NCBI RefSeq assembly: GCF_042652345.1
Contig: NZ_JBHSJJ010000020.1
Location: 39,046-103,045, forward strand
Source of the DNA: Negadavirga shengliensis
GTDB lineage: Bacteria > Bacteroidota > Bacteroidia > Cytophagales > Cyclobacteriaceae
DNA: 64,000 bases
Direction of reading: 5' to 3'
Part shown: one piece after another, positions 63,936 to 64,000 of the stretch
Layout of the letters: every line of letters starts with the position of its first letter
Numbering within the stretch: position 1 is the stretch's first letter
Made by a program: the position numbers and the translations under genes
The notes under the pieces: model-generated
Told to the model about the DNA's origin: nothing
The model's input: the letters and a program-made list of their open reading frames with translations, nothing else
Databases searched by the model: none

Positions 63936-64000
63936 AAAAGATAAGCAACGACGAGTATTATAACCTGTTTTGCAGGTGGCGGGCTTCCGGTATAAGCAAA
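63932..64000 (+). CDS. Start of an ORF running off the window, possibly an IS accessory gene
   Basis: An ATG at 63932 opens a frame to the edge: MKKISNDEYYNLFCRWRASG then ISK. The style resembles the first residues of small IS-encoded proteins (TnpA-like or orfA types) with an SFCK-type HTH further on, which cannot be seen here. Identity is uncertain. Confidence 0.4.
   Translation, partial: MKKISNDEYYNLFCRWRASGISK

Overview
The window reads as chromosomal DNA of a Bacteroidota bacterium, most likely a marine or soil member of the Cyclobacteriaceae or a related Cytophagales family (inference from gene content only). The supporting signs are two SusC/SusD pairs, an ECF sigma/FecR pair next to an STN-domain SusC, lipoproteins and Tat-exported sugar enzymes, TAnnTTTG-type promoter elements, and starts without clear Shine-Dalgarno sequences. 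No tRNA, rRNA or CRISPR array was seen.

Region 1 (1-22 kb) is a carbohydrate island. It holds the end of an aldo/keto reductase, a FucP-type permease, glucuronate isomerase (uxaC) with a 1.7 kb insertion sequence at its stop codon, a SusC/SusD pair whose SusC is frameshifted, two DUF1080 proteins (three domains in all), three Tat-exported TIM-barrel proteins, a phosphotriesterase-family protein, a ROK glucokinase, a DoxX-like protein, a Na/Pi symporter and a universal stress protein. Three ATCGAT-centred palindromes lie upstream of uxaC, susC and a DUF1080 gene and suggest one LacI-type regulon whose regulator is outside the window.

Region 2 (21-45 kb) is mostly housekeeping: pirin, an outer-membrane protein, rfbA, a lone receiver protein, a SulP transporter, Ppx/GppA, an MBL-rhodanese protein, a sterol-desaturase-type enzyme, an arsenosugar-type cluster (CMD protein, ArsS radical SAM, glycosyltransferase), menB and menE, a Wzi-like protein, a thiamine-binding protein, pth, rplY, prs and a 1234-residue hybrid histidine kinase.

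Region 3 (45-59 kb) has an amino-acid permease followed by two tandem methyltransferase-fold proteins that both carry signal peptides. A second polysaccharide utilisation locus follows: ECF sigma, FecR, STN-SusC, SusD, an endonuclease/exonuclease/phosphatase lipoprotein and a GH43 lipoprotein. An oppositely oriented AAA ATPase and a broken copy of part of the phosphatase gene lie inside this locus.

Region 4 (59-64 kb) is a repeat-rich, gene-poor stretch around cydAB. It contains a nested palindromic element, a hairpin repeat on both sides of cydAB, a decayed tyrosine recombinase, a shortened DUF4328 gene and the start of a possible insertion-sequence ORF at the right edge. No clearly new defence or mobile system was found. 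The best leads are the palindromic element, the exported methyltransferase pair, the exported TIM-barrel/DUF1080 set and the gene fragments.
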